Below the pieces are notes generated by a model. The model saw only the letters and a list, made by a program, of their open reading frames with translations. It ran no database searches and had not been told where the DNA came from. The translations under genes were made by a program, and so were the position numbers. From assembly GCF_900142325.1 (NCBI RefSeq), contig NZ_FRAM01000004.1:1-64000 (forward strand): DNA of 64,000 nt. Direction: 5' to 3'. Below are positions 17,198-26,711 of this stretch, piece by piece (position 1 is the first letter of the stretch; every line of letters starts with the position of its first letter). Source of the stretch: Epilithonimonas mollis (lineage in GTDB: Bacteria; Bacteroidota; Bacteroidia; Flavobacteriales; Weeksellaceae).

Positions 17198-18931
17198 ATG
17201 AAAACAATTTCTCTATCCGTTATTTTTCTTCTGATGGCAAATTCCTCTTTTTCCCAGTCTTTTGAAGAAATTCATTTTCCGGATATTACGACTACAATTT
17301 CTTCTTCCAGAAGCGCTAATTTTCTGGATGTTAATAACGATGGATTGGATGATATTTTTTTTACAAACGGTTTATCGACTGGCGAAAAAAATATGCTTTA
17401 CATCAACAATGGAGACGGAACTTTTACTACTGTTACAGATAATGATATTGTAGAACACAGCATTCGAGCAGTTGGAGCTAGTTTCGCTGATGTTGACAAT
17501 GACGGTGATAATGACGCTTATGTTGTAACTTGGGGAGCTAACGGACAGTCAAAAAGAAATTATTTCTACAGAAACAACGGAAACGGAAGTTTTACTTTCG
17601 AAGAGAATGTTGCTCCGAATCTTACTTATTCCGAAACCTCAGCTTGGATAGATGCAAATAATGATGGTTATCTTGACCTTTACGTCACCAACAGTGCTGC
17701 TGCTCTCAGAAATCTGTACTTTGAAAATCAAAAAGACGGAACATTCCTTCAGAAAACAAATCTTGCAATTACTAACGAGCAAAAACCATCGCGATCTGCA
17801 GATTGGGTGGATTATGACAACGATGGCGATAATGACCTTTTTGTGACCAACGAGGGTAATAATAGAAACACACTTTACAGGAATGACGGAAACGGGCAGT
17901 TTACTCAGATCGCGGATAACGCCATTGTTCTAGACATCCGCGATTCTATGGGAAGTTCGTGGGCAGATGTGAATAACGATGGTGATTTTGACCTTTTGGT
18001 AACCAACAGTAATCAGGCAAACCAATTGTTTATAAACGATGGAAACGGGAATTTTACAGAGAAAAAAGATTCTGCGATTGCTGCAGAAATCACCAATTCT
18101 TTCGGGTCTGTTTTTGCAGATTTTGATAATGATGGCGATCTTGATTTATTTATCGCAAATTCTTATTCAGACAATCACTTCCTGAATTCAGTTTTTATCA
18201 ACGACGGAAAAGGAAACTTTACAAAAGATACAGAAAGTGAACTCGCAAACAATGTTGGATGGACCTATTCTGCGGCTTTTGGAGATTATAACAATGATGG
18301 CTGGCTGGACGTTATTCTCGCTAACAATCAAAATGAAGCCCAGACCAATTCTGTTTTCAAAAACACAGGTTCGGGAAAAAACTGGACAAAAGTGAGGCTG
18401 TCAGGTACCAATTCCAACAAATCTGCAATAGGAGCTATTCTGAAATTGACAACAATGATCGATGGGAAAACAATCACGCAAACCCGTAAAATAGAATCAG
18501 CATCCGGATATTGTAGCCAAAACAGTCTGACGGCACATTTCGGATTGGATAGTGCAATACAGATCCAAAAATTAGAAATCAAATGGCCATCTGGATTAAC
18601 GGAAGTTTTCGATAATGTTTCGGTTAATTCTGTCAATCATTTGACTGAAGGAACGGGAACTATGAATGTGAGCGATTCAAAAACACATTCAATAAGAATC
18701 TATCCTAACCCGGTAAAAGAAATTCTTTTTATCGATTTGAAAGACAATGTTTTAAATGAAAATAACAAGTTAGATATTTCGGATTCGTCGGGAAAATTAA
18801 TAAGAACCGAAAACTTGAAATCTAAAACTGAAAATAAAATTTCCTTAAAGCATATTCCAAAAGGCGTTTACTTTTATCAAATTTCAAATGATAAACAAAA
18901 TATAAAATCAGGGAAAATTATAAAAGATTAA
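17198..18931 (+). CDS. Secreted FG-GAP/VCBS repeat protein with UnbV/ASPIC and T9SS domains
   Basis: 577 residues with a signal peptide (ends SSFSQ). Residues about 25-400 are FG-GAP/VCBS repeats with calcium-loop-like cores such as DVNNDGLDD, DVDNDGDND and DYDNDGDND, predicting a beta-propeller. An ASPIC/UnbV domain follows (SAIGAILKLTT to QKLEIKWPSGLTEVF). The last 75 residues are a T9SS type A sorting domain (IRIYPNPVKEILF). It is therefore exported through the type IX system and probably attached to the surface, where such proteins serve in adhesion or glycan interaction; the specific role is unknown. It diverges from the LytS/LytR genes and has a likely LytTR operator in front. Confidence 0.88.
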   Translation: MKTISLSVIFLLMANSSFSQSFEEIHFPDITTTISSSRSANFLDVNNDGLDDIFFTNGLSTGEKNMLYINNGDGTFTTVTDNDIVEHSIRAVGASFADVDNDGDNDAYVVTWGANGQSKRNYFYRNNGNGSFTFEENVAPNLTYSETSAWIDANNDGYLDLYVTNSAAALRNLYFENQKDGTFLQKTNLAITNEQKPSRSADWVDYDNDGDNDLFVTNEGNNRNTLYRNDGNGQFTQIADNAIVLDIRDSMGSSWADVNNDGDFDLLVTNSNQANQLFINDGNGNFTEKKDSAIAAEITNSFGSVFADFDNDGDLDLFIANSYSDNHFLNSVFINDGKGNFTKDTESELANNVGWTYSAAFGDYNNDGWLDVILANNQNEAQTNSVFKNTGSGKNWTKVRLSGTNSNKSAIGAILKLTTMIDGKTITQTRKIESASGYCSQNSLTAHFGLDSAIQIQKLEIKWPSGLTEVFDNVSVNSVNHLTEGTGTMNVSDSKTHSIRIYPNPVKEILFIDLKDNVLNENNKLDISDSSGKLIRTENLKSKTENKISLKHIPKGVYFYQISNDKQNIKSGKIIKD

Positions 18932-18996
18932 AAAAACACAAAAAATCATATAAATAGTTGCTGATCGTCGGTTGACGGTTTGTCAATCATAATGAT

Positions 18997-19022
18997 AACT
19001 CCGATGTTTTCCGGAGTTTTTT
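18997..19022 (+). terminator. Terminator after the FG-GAP protein gene
   Basis: Stem AACTCCG/CGGAGTT with loop ATGTTTTC, ending in T6; between convergent genes. Confidence 0.7.
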
Positions 19023-19028
19023 AATATC

Positions 19029-19538
19029 TCAATTCAACTGGTTACGGTATTCTGCCCAAATAATCTTAAACCATTCCGTAAAATCATCAGGATTCTCCGT
19101 GATTTCAGTCTGCAAATCAGCGATAGAAATATACCGGATTTCAGAAACTTCCTCAGGATTCAAATCAAATTCGCCTTCAAAATTTCCAGTGAAAACGTGA
19201 TCCAATTCGTGTTCCCAAAGCCCGTCTCCAACATCCGCTTTGTAAATAAAATGAAATTTTTCCGTCAGCTCACAATCGATGCCCAATTCCTCTTTCGTGC
19301 GTCTTTTCGCGCCATCAAGATAAGACTCCTCCAGGCGAGGGTGCGAACAGCACGCATTGGTCCACTGGTTCGGCGAATGGTACTTTTGTCCCGAACGTTT
19401 CTGCAAAAGCATTTCACCCTTTTCATTGAATAGAAAAACCGAAAATGCACGATGCAAAAGTCCATTTTCATGCGCCTGCATTTTTTCCATTTGCCCCAAA
19501 ACTTCATCCTGAGGATTCACCAAAACCACTTTTTCCAT
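19029..19538 (-). CDS. idi: Isopentenyl-diphosphate delta-isomerase, type 1
   Basis: 169 residues, NUDIX fold. The active-site Cys is in QWTNACCSHP, and the NUDIX-like helix gives AKRRTKEELG. The metal-binding and catalytic Glu lies in the DVGDGLWEHELDHVF segment. The enzyme converts isopentenyl diphosphate to dimethylallyl diphosphate, feeding isoprenoid, menaquinone and carotenoid synthesis. Single gene with its own short leader. Confidence 0.93.
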   Translation of the reverse strand: MEKVVLVNPQDEVLGQMEKMQAHENGLLHRAFSVFLFNEKGEMLLQKRSGQKYHSPNQWTNACCSHPRLEESYLDGAKRRTKEELGIDCELTEKFHFIYKADVGDGLWEHELDHVFTGNFEGEFDLNPEEVSEIRYISIADLQTEITENPDDFTEWFKIIWAEYRNQLN

Positions 19539-19702
19539 AGCACAAAAATACGGATTTTAAATGTAATTTTTAGGAGCTAATCCCGCTTTCCGTTGCAATC
19601 TTTTTTTGCAAGAAGTTTTCACTAATAAATAGAACTTTTAGTAAAAGCAAAAAAGGATTTCCACTACAATCCGGGCTATGTGTTTTGTCTGTAAATTGAA
19701 AT

Positions 19703-19879
19703 CTAGTAGAATGAATTGACTTCCTTAAATAATTCTATACCTAGAAAAATTAATGTTCCAAGAGTAAGTATAAAGCATAGTATAGTTAAGTAAAACGAAA
19801 ATCGATATATTAAACCTCGCCAATAAATAAAAGTGTTATTCAAAAATAAAGAGTTATATTTTTTTAGACTTATATCCAT
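19703..19879 (-). CDS. Overlooked 58-residue single-span membrane protein
   Basis: Starts at an ATG (19879) inside the last codons of the upstream gene, overlapping it by 26 bp in another frame, and ends at a TAG at 19703. It begins MDISLKKYN, has a basic, aromatic segment (IYWRGLIYRFSFY), then one hydrophobic helix (about residues 28-49, LTILCFILTLGTLIFLG) and a short acidic tail. The overlap suggests translational coupling with the 189-residue membrane protein. No family recognised. Size and composition are those of a small partner protein, but chance cannot be excluded. Confidence 0.4.
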   Translation of the reverse strand: MDISLKKYNSLFLNNTFIYWRGLIYRFSFYLTILCFILTLGTLIFLGIELFKEVNSFY

Positions 19880-20423
19880 AGAATAGCAAAAACAACTCTT
19901 GAATTTTATCTAAATATTCCTTATTTTCAAATTCGTTTTCATAAATTTCTTTTAACAATTTTATGAAATTTGGGTCATTTCTTAATTGCTCATTATAAGT
20001 TAAATTCCAATCAAAATCTTTATTTATAATTTTGATTATTTCCTCCGAATCTTCATTGTTATTAAATTTATTTTTTTCAAGATTTAATGATGAATGAAAA
20101 CCTTTTAATAGTCCGTACAAACTTTTGGAAATGTTTTCCAATATTAATTCTGTTACAAAAGATAATATTCTAAATGATAAACCAAAACAACAAATTAGTA
20201 AAAAATTTTTTATAACCATTACTCTTAAAGCTTCGGTGCCTTGAATTTTATCAATTTCACTTTTTCCATTTGTTATTAATAAAACAATTGCGGCTAATGA
20301 AAAACCTACAATCCAAAGAACTATTTGTTCTGCTCTTTCAAAAAATAAATGTCTTTTTTTTATGTTTTCTGAAAGAGATTCATTTAGTAAGTTTATTATT
20401 GTTTTAATGCCTTCTTTTGTCAT
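19854..20423 (-). CDS. Two-span membrane protein of unknown function downstream of rsmA
   Basis: 189 residues. An N-terminal amphipathic segment is followed by two membrane spans (about 32-51, VLWIVGFSLAAIVLLI, and 70-92, KNFLLICCFGLSFRILSFV), then a long charged C-terminal domain rich in Glu, Lys and Asn. No family recognised. It begins 12 bp after the rsmA stop, so it is in that operon, but its base composition is more AT-rich than rsmA, which hints that it was acquired later. A 58-codon membrane ORF overlaps its end. Confidence 0.6.
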   Translation of the reverse strand: MTKEGIKTIINLLNESLSENIKKRHLFFERAEQIVLWIVGFSLAAIVLLITNGKSEIDKIQGTEALRVMVIKNFLLICCFGLSFRILSFVTELILENISKSLYGLLKGFHSSLNLEKNKFNNNEDSEEIIKIINKDFDWNLTYNEQLRNDPNFIKLLKEIYENEFENKEYLDKIQELFLLFYGYKSKKI

Positions 20424-20435
20424 ATTCTATTAAAA

Positions 20436-21215
20436 TTATGGAAGCTCCAAACCACTTTTCCACTTATTCGCAAATGCAATAAAATCTGCAACAGACAATT
20501 CTTCAGCACGGATGTCAAGGAAAGGATGAGATTTCATATTTTCAGGAATGCCGAGAACTTTAAGCGCATTGCTCATTTTTTTCCGTCTCTGCCCAAATCC
20601 AGCTTTCACGATTTGTTTGAAGAGAACTTCATTTCCAGCCAGTCCTTCTTTCAGGTTTCTCGTCATTCGGATGACGCCGGATTTTACTTTTGGCGGCGGA
20701 TTGAAAACGTTTTCGTGAACGGTAAACAGATATTCCACATCGTAATAAGCCTGAACCAAAACTGATAAAATCCCGTAATCTTTCGTGCGTGGTTTTCCTG
20801 CAGTTCTTTCTGCCACTTCTTTCTGGAACATACCGCTCATTTCAGGAATAAACTGGAAATTATCAATGATTTTGAACAAAATCTGAGACGAAATATTATA
20901 AGGAAAATTTCCAATTACAGCCAGTTCTTCACCAAAAACTGTTGAAATATCCGTCTTCAGAAAGTCGCCAACAAAATGCTGTTCTTCCAGTTTTGGATAA
21001 TGTTTTTTAAGATAATCGATGGATTCGTTATCGATTTCCGCAACATAAATTTCTGAATCTTTTTCAAGAAGAAATTTTGTAAGAACGCCCATTCCGGGAC
21101 CAACTTCCAATACTTTTTTATAACCTTCAAAAGAAAGCGAGTCTACAATGTTGCGTGCGATATTCTGGTCTGTAAGAAAATGTTGACCGAGATGTTTTTT
21201 TGCTCTAACGTCCAA
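20436..21215 (-). CDS. rsmA: 16S rRNA dimethyladenosine transferase
   Basis: 259 residues. Also known as KsgA. It dimethylates two adjacent adenines near the 3' end of 16S rRNA during small-subunit assembly. It starts with the family's typical KKHLGQHFLTDQNIA. The S-adenosylmethionine motif is LEVGPGMGVLT, and the catalytic motif is NFPYNIS (usual NxPY). A C-terminal helical domain follows (FGQRRKKMSNAL). Followed closely by the 189-residue membrane protein gene. Confidence 0.95.
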   Translation of the reverse strand: MDVRAKKHLGQHFLTDQNIARNIVDSLSFEGYKKVLEVGPGMGVLTKFLLEKDSEIYVAEIDNESIDYLKKHYPKLEEQHFVGDFLKTDISTVFGEELAVIGNFPYNISSQILFKIIDNFQFIPEMSGMFQKEVAERTAGKPRTKDYGILSVLVQAYYDVEYLFTVHENVFNPPPKVKSGVIRMTRNLKEGLAGNEVLFKQIVKAGFGQRRKKMSNALKVLGIPENMKSHPFLDIRAEELSVADFIAFANKWKSGLELP

Positions 21216-21286
21216 TTCCGATTTTTTGCAAAGATAATGTAATTCTATTCAATCGAATAGGTTGTCAACTGAATATAAATCAAAAA

Positions 21287-21835
21287 TTATTTTACATTTT
21301 GCTTGTACAAAAGCTTTCCAATTCCATTTTGAAAAATAATAAATAATAATCCTAAGAATGCCTTTACAGAAGCTGTTATTATTTCATAATTAACTCCGAC
21401 TGTGCTAATATCGTCGGCTAAATTCTGGTTCATATTTTTCATTTTCGCAATTAGAAAAATTTTGTTGATGAGCTCTGGAAGCGCATCAAATAAAATTAAA
21501 ACACCAATTGATAAAACCGCGATTTGTAATAAACTTTCAGCATTGAATTTTTCAAAATTAATCTGTTCTTCAAGAAACTTTTCTGGTTTAAGTTTGTTAA
21601 TAATTAAATCAGGGTTGATAATTAATAAATAGAAAACAAATATGATTAGTATAACAACAAGAATCAGATAAATCCAAATTTCAGAAACTCCATTTTCCTG
21701 ATTGTCAAAAGGAAAGTAAATTTTAGAATTGATAAGATAAGAAAACTGTTGTGGGAGAAAGTTGAAAATTAAATTGATAACTGTGTAAAGTCCAAAAATT
21801 CTAAATATAATTCTGAGTAAATTTTTAATTTCCAT
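21287..21835 (-). CDS. Four-span membrane protein of unknown function
   Basis: 182 residues with four hydrophobic stretches (RIIFRIFGLYTVINLIF; WIYLILVVILIIFVFYLL; LLQIAVLSIGVLILFDAL; SVKAFLGLLFIIFQNG). Between the second and third spans is a charged linker (KLKPEKFLEEQINFEKF). It ends in GIGKLLYKQN. No family recognised. It lies 71 bp upstream of rsmA in the same direction. AT-rich, like the other small membrane genes nearby. Confidence 0.6.
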   Translation of the reverse strand: MEIKNLLRIIFRIFGLYTVINLIFNFLPQQFSYLINSKIYFPFDNQENGVSEIWIYLILVVILIIFVFYLLIINPDLIINKLKPEKFLEEQINFEKFNAESLLQIAVLSIGVLILFDALPELINKIFLIAKMKNMNQNLADDISTVGVNYEIITASVKAFLGLLFIIFQNGIGKLLYKQNVK

Positions 21836-21869
21836 TTCAAAGGTTTATAAGACCAAATTACAAATTAAA

Positions 21870-22997
21870 TCAATACATCTTCGTCTTTACACAAGTCACA
21901 TTTTTGATTTTAACTGGTTTTCCTGTTTTTTTCAACATCCCGTTTTCAAAATTTCTTTTGAAAACGGTTACATCTTGCGAAATTACATTGGTCACAATAA
22001 TGAATTTTCCCGTTTCATCTATTGCAAAAGTTCTCGGATGTTTTCCGCCTGTTTTTTGATATCCGATAGATTCTAATTTTCCATCATTCAAAACTTTGAA
22101 AATCGCAATATTGTTTTCTTTTCCTCTGTTGGTCGCATAAAGGAACTTTCCATCTGGCGAGATATGAACATCAGAACTTTCAAAACCTTCTTTTATTTTG
22201 TCTGGATGTGTTGCAATTCTCTGGATTTCTTTCAGCTTGTTTTCAGAAAAATCATAAACCGAAATCATCCCAGCCAATTCCTCAATAGAATAAACCAATT
22301 TTCCATCTTTGCTAAAAGTGATGTGCCTCGGTCCGCTGCCTGGTTTTGTATTGATGAACGTACTTTGGCTGTCAATCAAAGGTTGCTTCTGATCCGCATC
22401 AAAAGGATATTGCAAAATTTTGTCCGTGCCTAAATCTGCAAAAAGTACAGTTTTAAAATCCGGCGAAAAAACTGCAGAATGTGTGTGCGCTTTTTCCTGC
22501 CTTTTCGCATCAACGCCGCTTCCTTCCGTAAATTTAAAATGTTGAGCAATTGAATCTATTTTTCCATTTTCAAGAAGTGGAAAAACGGAAATGGTTGCTT
22601 GATTATAAGTTGCATTAATCAACCATTTTCCATTTTTATCAACGTTTACGTAAACCGGATTTTCTCCACCAGTTTTTTGTTGATTAAGGAAAGTTAAAGA
22701 TTTTTTGTCAGCATCAAAAGCGAAAGAACTTACTGTTCCGTAATTAGGCGTTTTGGCGTCAGATGAAGCATAAATGTATTTTCCGTTAGGCGAAACCGTA
22801 ATATAACCAGGATTAATAACATCAGAGGATGAAGCAACCTTGGTCAGTTTTCCGGTTTCATTATCAAGTTCATAAACGTAAACCGCTTCGGAACCTTTGT
22901 CCCAATTATAAGAGCCAAAAAATACAAATTGCTTTTGAGAATAAAGGCTTGTAAAAATTAAAAAACTTAATAGTAATGCGATTTTTTGGATTTTCAT
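21870..22997 (-). CDS. Exported lactonase-family beta-propeller protein
   Basis: 375 residues with a signal peptide (ends SLYSQ). It is a seven-bladed beta-propeller of the 6-phosphogluconolactonase (YbhE/Pgl, PF10282) family: VSPNGKYIYASSD, HTHSAVFSPD, GSGPRHITFSKDGKLVY and GKHPRTFAIDETGKFI are the repeated blade motifs. The E. coli enzyme hydrolyses 6-phosphogluconolactone in the cytoplasm, but this one is exported, so its natural substrate is probably an extracytoplasmic lactone or it has another role. A paralogue lies at 25431-26543, beyond the DUF5686 gene. Confidence 0.85.
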   Translation of the reverse strand: MKIQKIALLLSFLIFTSLYSQKQFVFFGSYNWDKGSEAVYVYELDNETGKLTKVASSSDVINPGYITVSPNGKYIYASSDAKTPNYGTVSSFAFDADKKSLTFLNQQKTGGENPVYVNVDKNGKWLINATYNQATISVFPLLENGKIDSIAQHFKFTEGSGVDAKRQEKAHTHSAVFSPDFKTVLFADLGTDKILQYPFDADQKQPLIDSQSTFINTKPGSGPRHITFSKDGKLVYSIEELAGMISVYDFSENKLKEIQRIATHPDKIKEGFESSDVHISPDGKFLYATNRGKENNIAIFKVLNDGKLESIGYQKTGGKHPRTFAIDETGKFIIVTNVISQDVTVFKRNFENGMLKKTGKPVKIKNVTCVKTKMY

Positions 22998-23060
22998 TGA
23001 TGAGATTTTGTTTGGAAAATTAGGCTGATTCAGACTTAAAACTGAATAGTCACAAATTTG

Positions 23061-25367
23061 CTAAAAATTCATCTGGAAACCAAACTGAATCCCAAATTTC
23101 CTGACGTCCGAACTGGAATTGGGCGTTATATGATTCAGGTAATTTCCTCTCCAATTGAAATCGATTCTCAGAATTCTGAAATTTCCGAACCCGATATTCT
23201 CTATTCCGAACCCATATTCATAATAAGGTTTTTCAGGAGCACTCAGAGTCATGTTGCTGGCATTTATATTCATGGAGCCTTGCTTCAAACTTCCTACACC
23301 TGATCGGAAAAATGCTACTTCTCTGAGTTTTAATTTTTTAATTAACGGGATCTGTGACAGGATCTTACCATTGAAATGATGTTCCAGAAACAAGACCGCA
23401 TAAGAATCCGCCACGAATTCATAATAATTCATCAGTGAAAAAACGCCTCTTTGCAATCCGTATGACTGATTGGCAGGCATGACGTTCTGTAAAGCAAGCG
23501 GAAGCGATTCAAAGTTTTTTCCTGCTTCAAAGTTCGCAAACAATCTTCCCCAATTACCGAAAATAACAGGCTGATAAAAATAGAACTGAAGCTTATTATA
23601 ATTAAAATCCGAATTGAATATATCTTTAAAACCTTTGGTATATTTCAGAATAAAAGTTGGGTTGGTTGCAAGTGCGGTCATTTCGTAACGTTCAACACCA
23701 TAAGTAGAAAATTTGGCGCCAGGTCTTGCCATCAGACTGAAAATCAATCGCGAATCATCTAATTTATTTTTAAGGATTCCGTTCTGGATATAACTGATGT
23801 TGAATAGGCTGGGATCTGCTGCAGTAATGCTTTGTTGAGTGGCATCGAGACGGAACTGGAAGTTTTTCCATGGTTCGATACTGGTGAAAAAATTAGTCTG
23901 ATTGACAGAGCTCAAAGAGGTATTGTCACCTGTATTGATCACAGAAGATGAAGCGAAAGACCTTGTCATAATGCCTTCGTCCGTAGTCAGCTGGACACCG
24001 AGTTGCAAAACATCTTTTCTTGTTCCTGCACCGATCATGAAGCGGTTCGTCTTGTTGAACATATATTTGGCTTCAGCTCCGTATTTCCATTTTTCGTCCC
24101 GGAAACCATACGCCGTGTAAGCCTGCACTCTCCACATGTCGTTTTTTCCGAAATAGGTTCTGGCACCAGCCCGCAGCCTTAATCCTTCAATATCATTGTA
24201 ACCTACGGTCTGGAAAATATTACCGACATCCAGCCATTTCCCGAAATGCAGATAACCGGAATTCAGTACTTCGATTGTTTTGACGATTCGCTTATATCTT
24301 GGAACATTTTCCAGCTCATCGTACATTTTATAGATATTTTGTTCGCTCTGTGTAAGGATTTCCGTTCTGTTATCCTGCCAGTAATTCTCGTCTTTTGTGA
24401 TGGATTCATCTTCCGGAATTACTATTTTATTAATAAATGCATCCTCCAGGCCTTTGTCAAATTCATAATTGGTGTAGTTGGCAATCCTTTTGGCAATGAC
24501 GTTTTTTGCGCTTTCTTTATCATTAAGTGTCAGATTTAATGTGGTCTCATTTCTGATCGGGATAAAGGTAGAATCATCCGGATTGTCAAATTCCAGATTG
24601 GTGGCAATATTTTTAACGAAATTAATATTGATTTTTTTGTTCGTCTCCATTTCCACTTTCATCACATTATATTTGTCTTTGGAGATATACAGCCTTCCTT
24701 TCAGAGCCAGTGCATCGGGATTCTTCGGAGTGAAGCGGATTTCGTAACTCGGAACGGTATTGACCTCAAGTGTATCCGTGATATTATAATCGAAAACAGC
24801 GAAGCCTTCTGTAGACACAGGACTTGTGAAACCAATATTCAGATAATTGATAGTATTATCATAAATGTTGATGTCCTTGTACATATTTTGGACTGTTTTT
24901 GCAACGATCTGATTATTGTTAAGCCCCGAATTTCTTATGGCCAGCAGGTCTTTACGTTCTTTTTTTGGATTGTTTTTGCCGTAAGTCTGTGATACACTTT
25001 CGGTTATAAAAAGTGGTAAAACACCTTTTCCCGCTATTTCCGATGAATCATTATATTTGAAAATGATAGAATCAAGACCTTTGAATGCACGTTTTTTAGT
25101 GAATGCACTATCGATATTATCCAGCCGGAAATCGATCTTTTCATAAGTTTTATACTGATAATCTTTATGTAGCAGCAGGCCGTTGGACTTTTTCTTTTTC
25201 CAGACTTGCTGCATGATTGCGTAAGCCGGGTTTTCCTTTTTATTCTTATATTTTTTTACGGATTGTATGGTGACATTTTCGATTTCGTTTTCTTTCTCGG
25301 TTTGCGAAAAAAGCAATCCGGAAATACAGATCAGAAAAAGTGAAAGAATAATTTTTTTATCACACAT
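23061..25367 (-). CDS. DUF5686-family outer-membrane protein
   Basis: 768 residues from the ATG at 25367, which gives a signal peptide ending LLFSQ; an ATG at 25382 adds five residues. Residues about 30-380 form the DUF5686 periplasmic region (NPAYAIMQQVWKKKK and FAVFDYNITDTLEVN), while the C-terminal half has alternating aromatic strands typical of an outer-membrane beta-barrel and ends in Phe (FGIQFGFQMNF). Unlike many family members it lacks the N-terminal carboxypeptidase-regulatory-like domain. Function is unknown; the family is confined to Bacteroidota. It is flanked by two lactonase genes on the same strand. Confidence 0.83.
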   Translation of the reverse strand: MCDKKIILSLFLICISGLLFSQTEKENEIENVTIQSVKKYKNKKENPAYAIMQQVWKKKKSNGLLLHKDYQYKTYEKIDFRLDNIDSAFTKKRAFKGLDSIIFKYNDSSEIAGKGVLPLFITESVSQTYGKNNPKKERKDLLAIRNSGLNNNQIVAKTVQNMYKDINIYDNTINYLNIGFTSPVSTEGFAVFDYNITDTLEVNTVPSYEIRFTPKNPDALALKGRLYISKDKYNVMKVEMETNKKININFVKNIATNLEFDNPDDSTFIPIRNETTLNLTLNDKESAKNVIAKRIANYTNYEFDKGLEDAFINKIVIPEDESITKDENYWQDNRTEILTQSEQNIYKMYDELENVPRYKRIVKTIEVLNSGYLHFGKWLDVGNIFQTVGYNDIEGLRLRAGARTYFGKNDMWRVQAYTAYGFRDEKWKYGAEAKYMFNKTNRFMIGAGTRKDVLQLGVQLTTDEGIMTRSFASSSVINTGDNTSLSSVNQTNFFTSIEPWKNFQFRLDATQQSITAADPSLFNISYIQNGILKNKLDDSRLIFSLMARPGAKFSTYGVERYEMTALATNPTFILKYTKGFKDIFNSDFNYNKLQFYFYQPVIFGNWGRLFANFEAGKNFESLPLALQNVMPANQSYGLQRGVFSLMNYYEFVADSYAVLFLEHHFNGKILSQIPLIKKLKLREVAFFRSGVGSLKQGSMNINASNMTLSAPEKPYYEYGFGIENIGFGNFRILRIDFNWRGNYLNHITPNSSSDVRKFGIQFGFQMNF

Positions 25368-25430
25368 CGAGTCTACAAACATTAAACAATTAAAACTTGA
25401 TTTTCATTAAAATATTATACTAGCTTCCAA

Positions 25431-26543
25431 TTATTTTCCCTTTTCATAGAATATAACATTTACAGGGCTGCAGACCGGGATAGATTTCTTTGTGGATGAG
25501 AGCTCACCGGACGCCGGGTCTCTGCTGAAAATATTGATCCTGTTTGTATCCTGATTGGCTATCAGAACCAGTTTATTATTTGGGCTGATGGCAAAATTCC
25601 TCGGATTTCTGCCTGTAGTTTTGATTTGCTGAATTTTTTTCACCTTTCCATCTGTAAGGATTTCAAATGTTGTTATGTCATCTGCATCATCACGATTGGT
25701 TACATAAAGGAATTTTTCATCATCAGATAAATGAATATCTGCCGCACGGAAATTAAACCGTACTTTTCTCGATAACAACGTTTCTTCCTGAAGGAGTTCA
25801 ATCTTGCCATTTTTAAAACCCAAAACAGACAAATCCCCGCTAAGTTCCTGAACGAGATAGATAATATTGCCTGTCTTATTAAAAGCTATGTGACGCGGAC
25901 CAGAGCCTTTTTTTGTGTCAAATTCGTTGATTTTCTCCAGAATCTGGTTTCCATTTTTGTTATATTTGAAGAGATAGATCTTATCCAATCCAAGATCCGT
26001 GGCTAGAACATACTGATGATCCGGAGAAAACTGAACCTGATGAACATGTGATTTGTCCTGCCGTTTCATGTCAAAACCAGCACCTTCGAATTTGATATTT
26101 TGTACTACATCAGACAATTTTCCATCGTCCAGCCGTTTAAAAACATTGATGCTTCCGCCGGAATAATTGGCTACAATTATATTTTTCTCATCCGAAATTA
26201 AAAAACAGGGATCTTCGCCTTCTGTTTTTCTCTGGTCTTTTTCGATTAAAATTCCTGATTGTTCATCTATTGAAAAAGATGTAACGGTGCTTTTATCTCC
26301 ATTTTCATTTACGGAATAAAGATGTTTTTTGTCCGGACTCAGGCTTATAAAGCTAGGATTAATAATATTTTCCGTGTGGAATTTCAGATTATATTTATAA
26401 GTATTTTCATCAAAATCAAAAATATAAATGCCGCCGCTGGTGCACTTTTTACTGTTGGTATAGGTACCCACGATGATTGTATGCTGTGCCGGTAAATTTG
26501 CCATAAAAAATATTGAAAAAATAAAACTGTTCCAGATTTTCAT
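25431..26543 (-). CDS. Second exported lactonase-family beta-propeller protein
   Basis: 370 residues from the ATG at 26543, preferred because it gives a signal peptide (MKIWNSFIFSIFFMANLPAQ); an ATG at 26576 would add 11 residues that spoil it. It has the same seven-bladed lactonase fold as 21870-22997 with matching blades (SHVHQVQFSPDHQYV, GSGPRHIAFNKTGNIIY and GRNPRNFAISPNNKLVL). The two share the MKRQDKSHVHQ/AKRQEKAHTHS block, clearly paralogues. Being exported, it is unlikely to serve the pentose phosphate pathway. Transcribed toward the DUF5686 gene. Confidence 0.85.
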   Translation of the reverse strand: MKIWNSFIFSIFFMANLPAQHTIIVGTYTNSKKCTSGGIYIFDFDENTYKYNLKFHTENIINPSFISLSPDKKHLYSVNENGDKSTVTSFSIDEQSGILIEKDQRKTEGEDPCFLISDEKNIIVANYSGGSINVFKRLDDGKLSDVVQNIKFEGAGFDMKRQDKSHVHQVQFSPDHQYVLATDLGLDKIYLFKYNKNGNQILEKINEFDTKKGSGPRHIAFNKTGNIIYLVQELSGDLSVLGFKNGKIELLQEETLLSRKVRFNFRAADIHLSDDEKFLYVTNRDDADDITTFEILTDGKVKKIQQIKTTGRNPRNFAISPNNKLVLIANQDTNRINIFSRDPASGELSSTKKSIPVCSPVNVIFYEKGK

Positions 26544-26665
26544 TCCAAGACGGGCTCTTTTTGTAGATAATACCATTTAAAAATTGCCCGAATTTATTAC
26601 AATAAAAATTAAGCCAAAGGTCTTTTATGATTAATTAACTTTATTTCTATTTAGTTGTCATAGCA

Positions 26666-26697
26666 TTTGCTTGTATTGATTTGTAAATATAATTTTG
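26666..26697 (+). promoter_or_regulatory. Promoter of ung
   Basis: TTTG (26666-26669) and TAATTTTG (26690-26697) separated by 20 bp match the Bacteroidetes -33/-7 consensus. Transcription would start about 8 bp before the ATG at 26712. Confidence 0.6.
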
Positions 26698-26711
26698 TAA
26701 AAATTTAAAAG

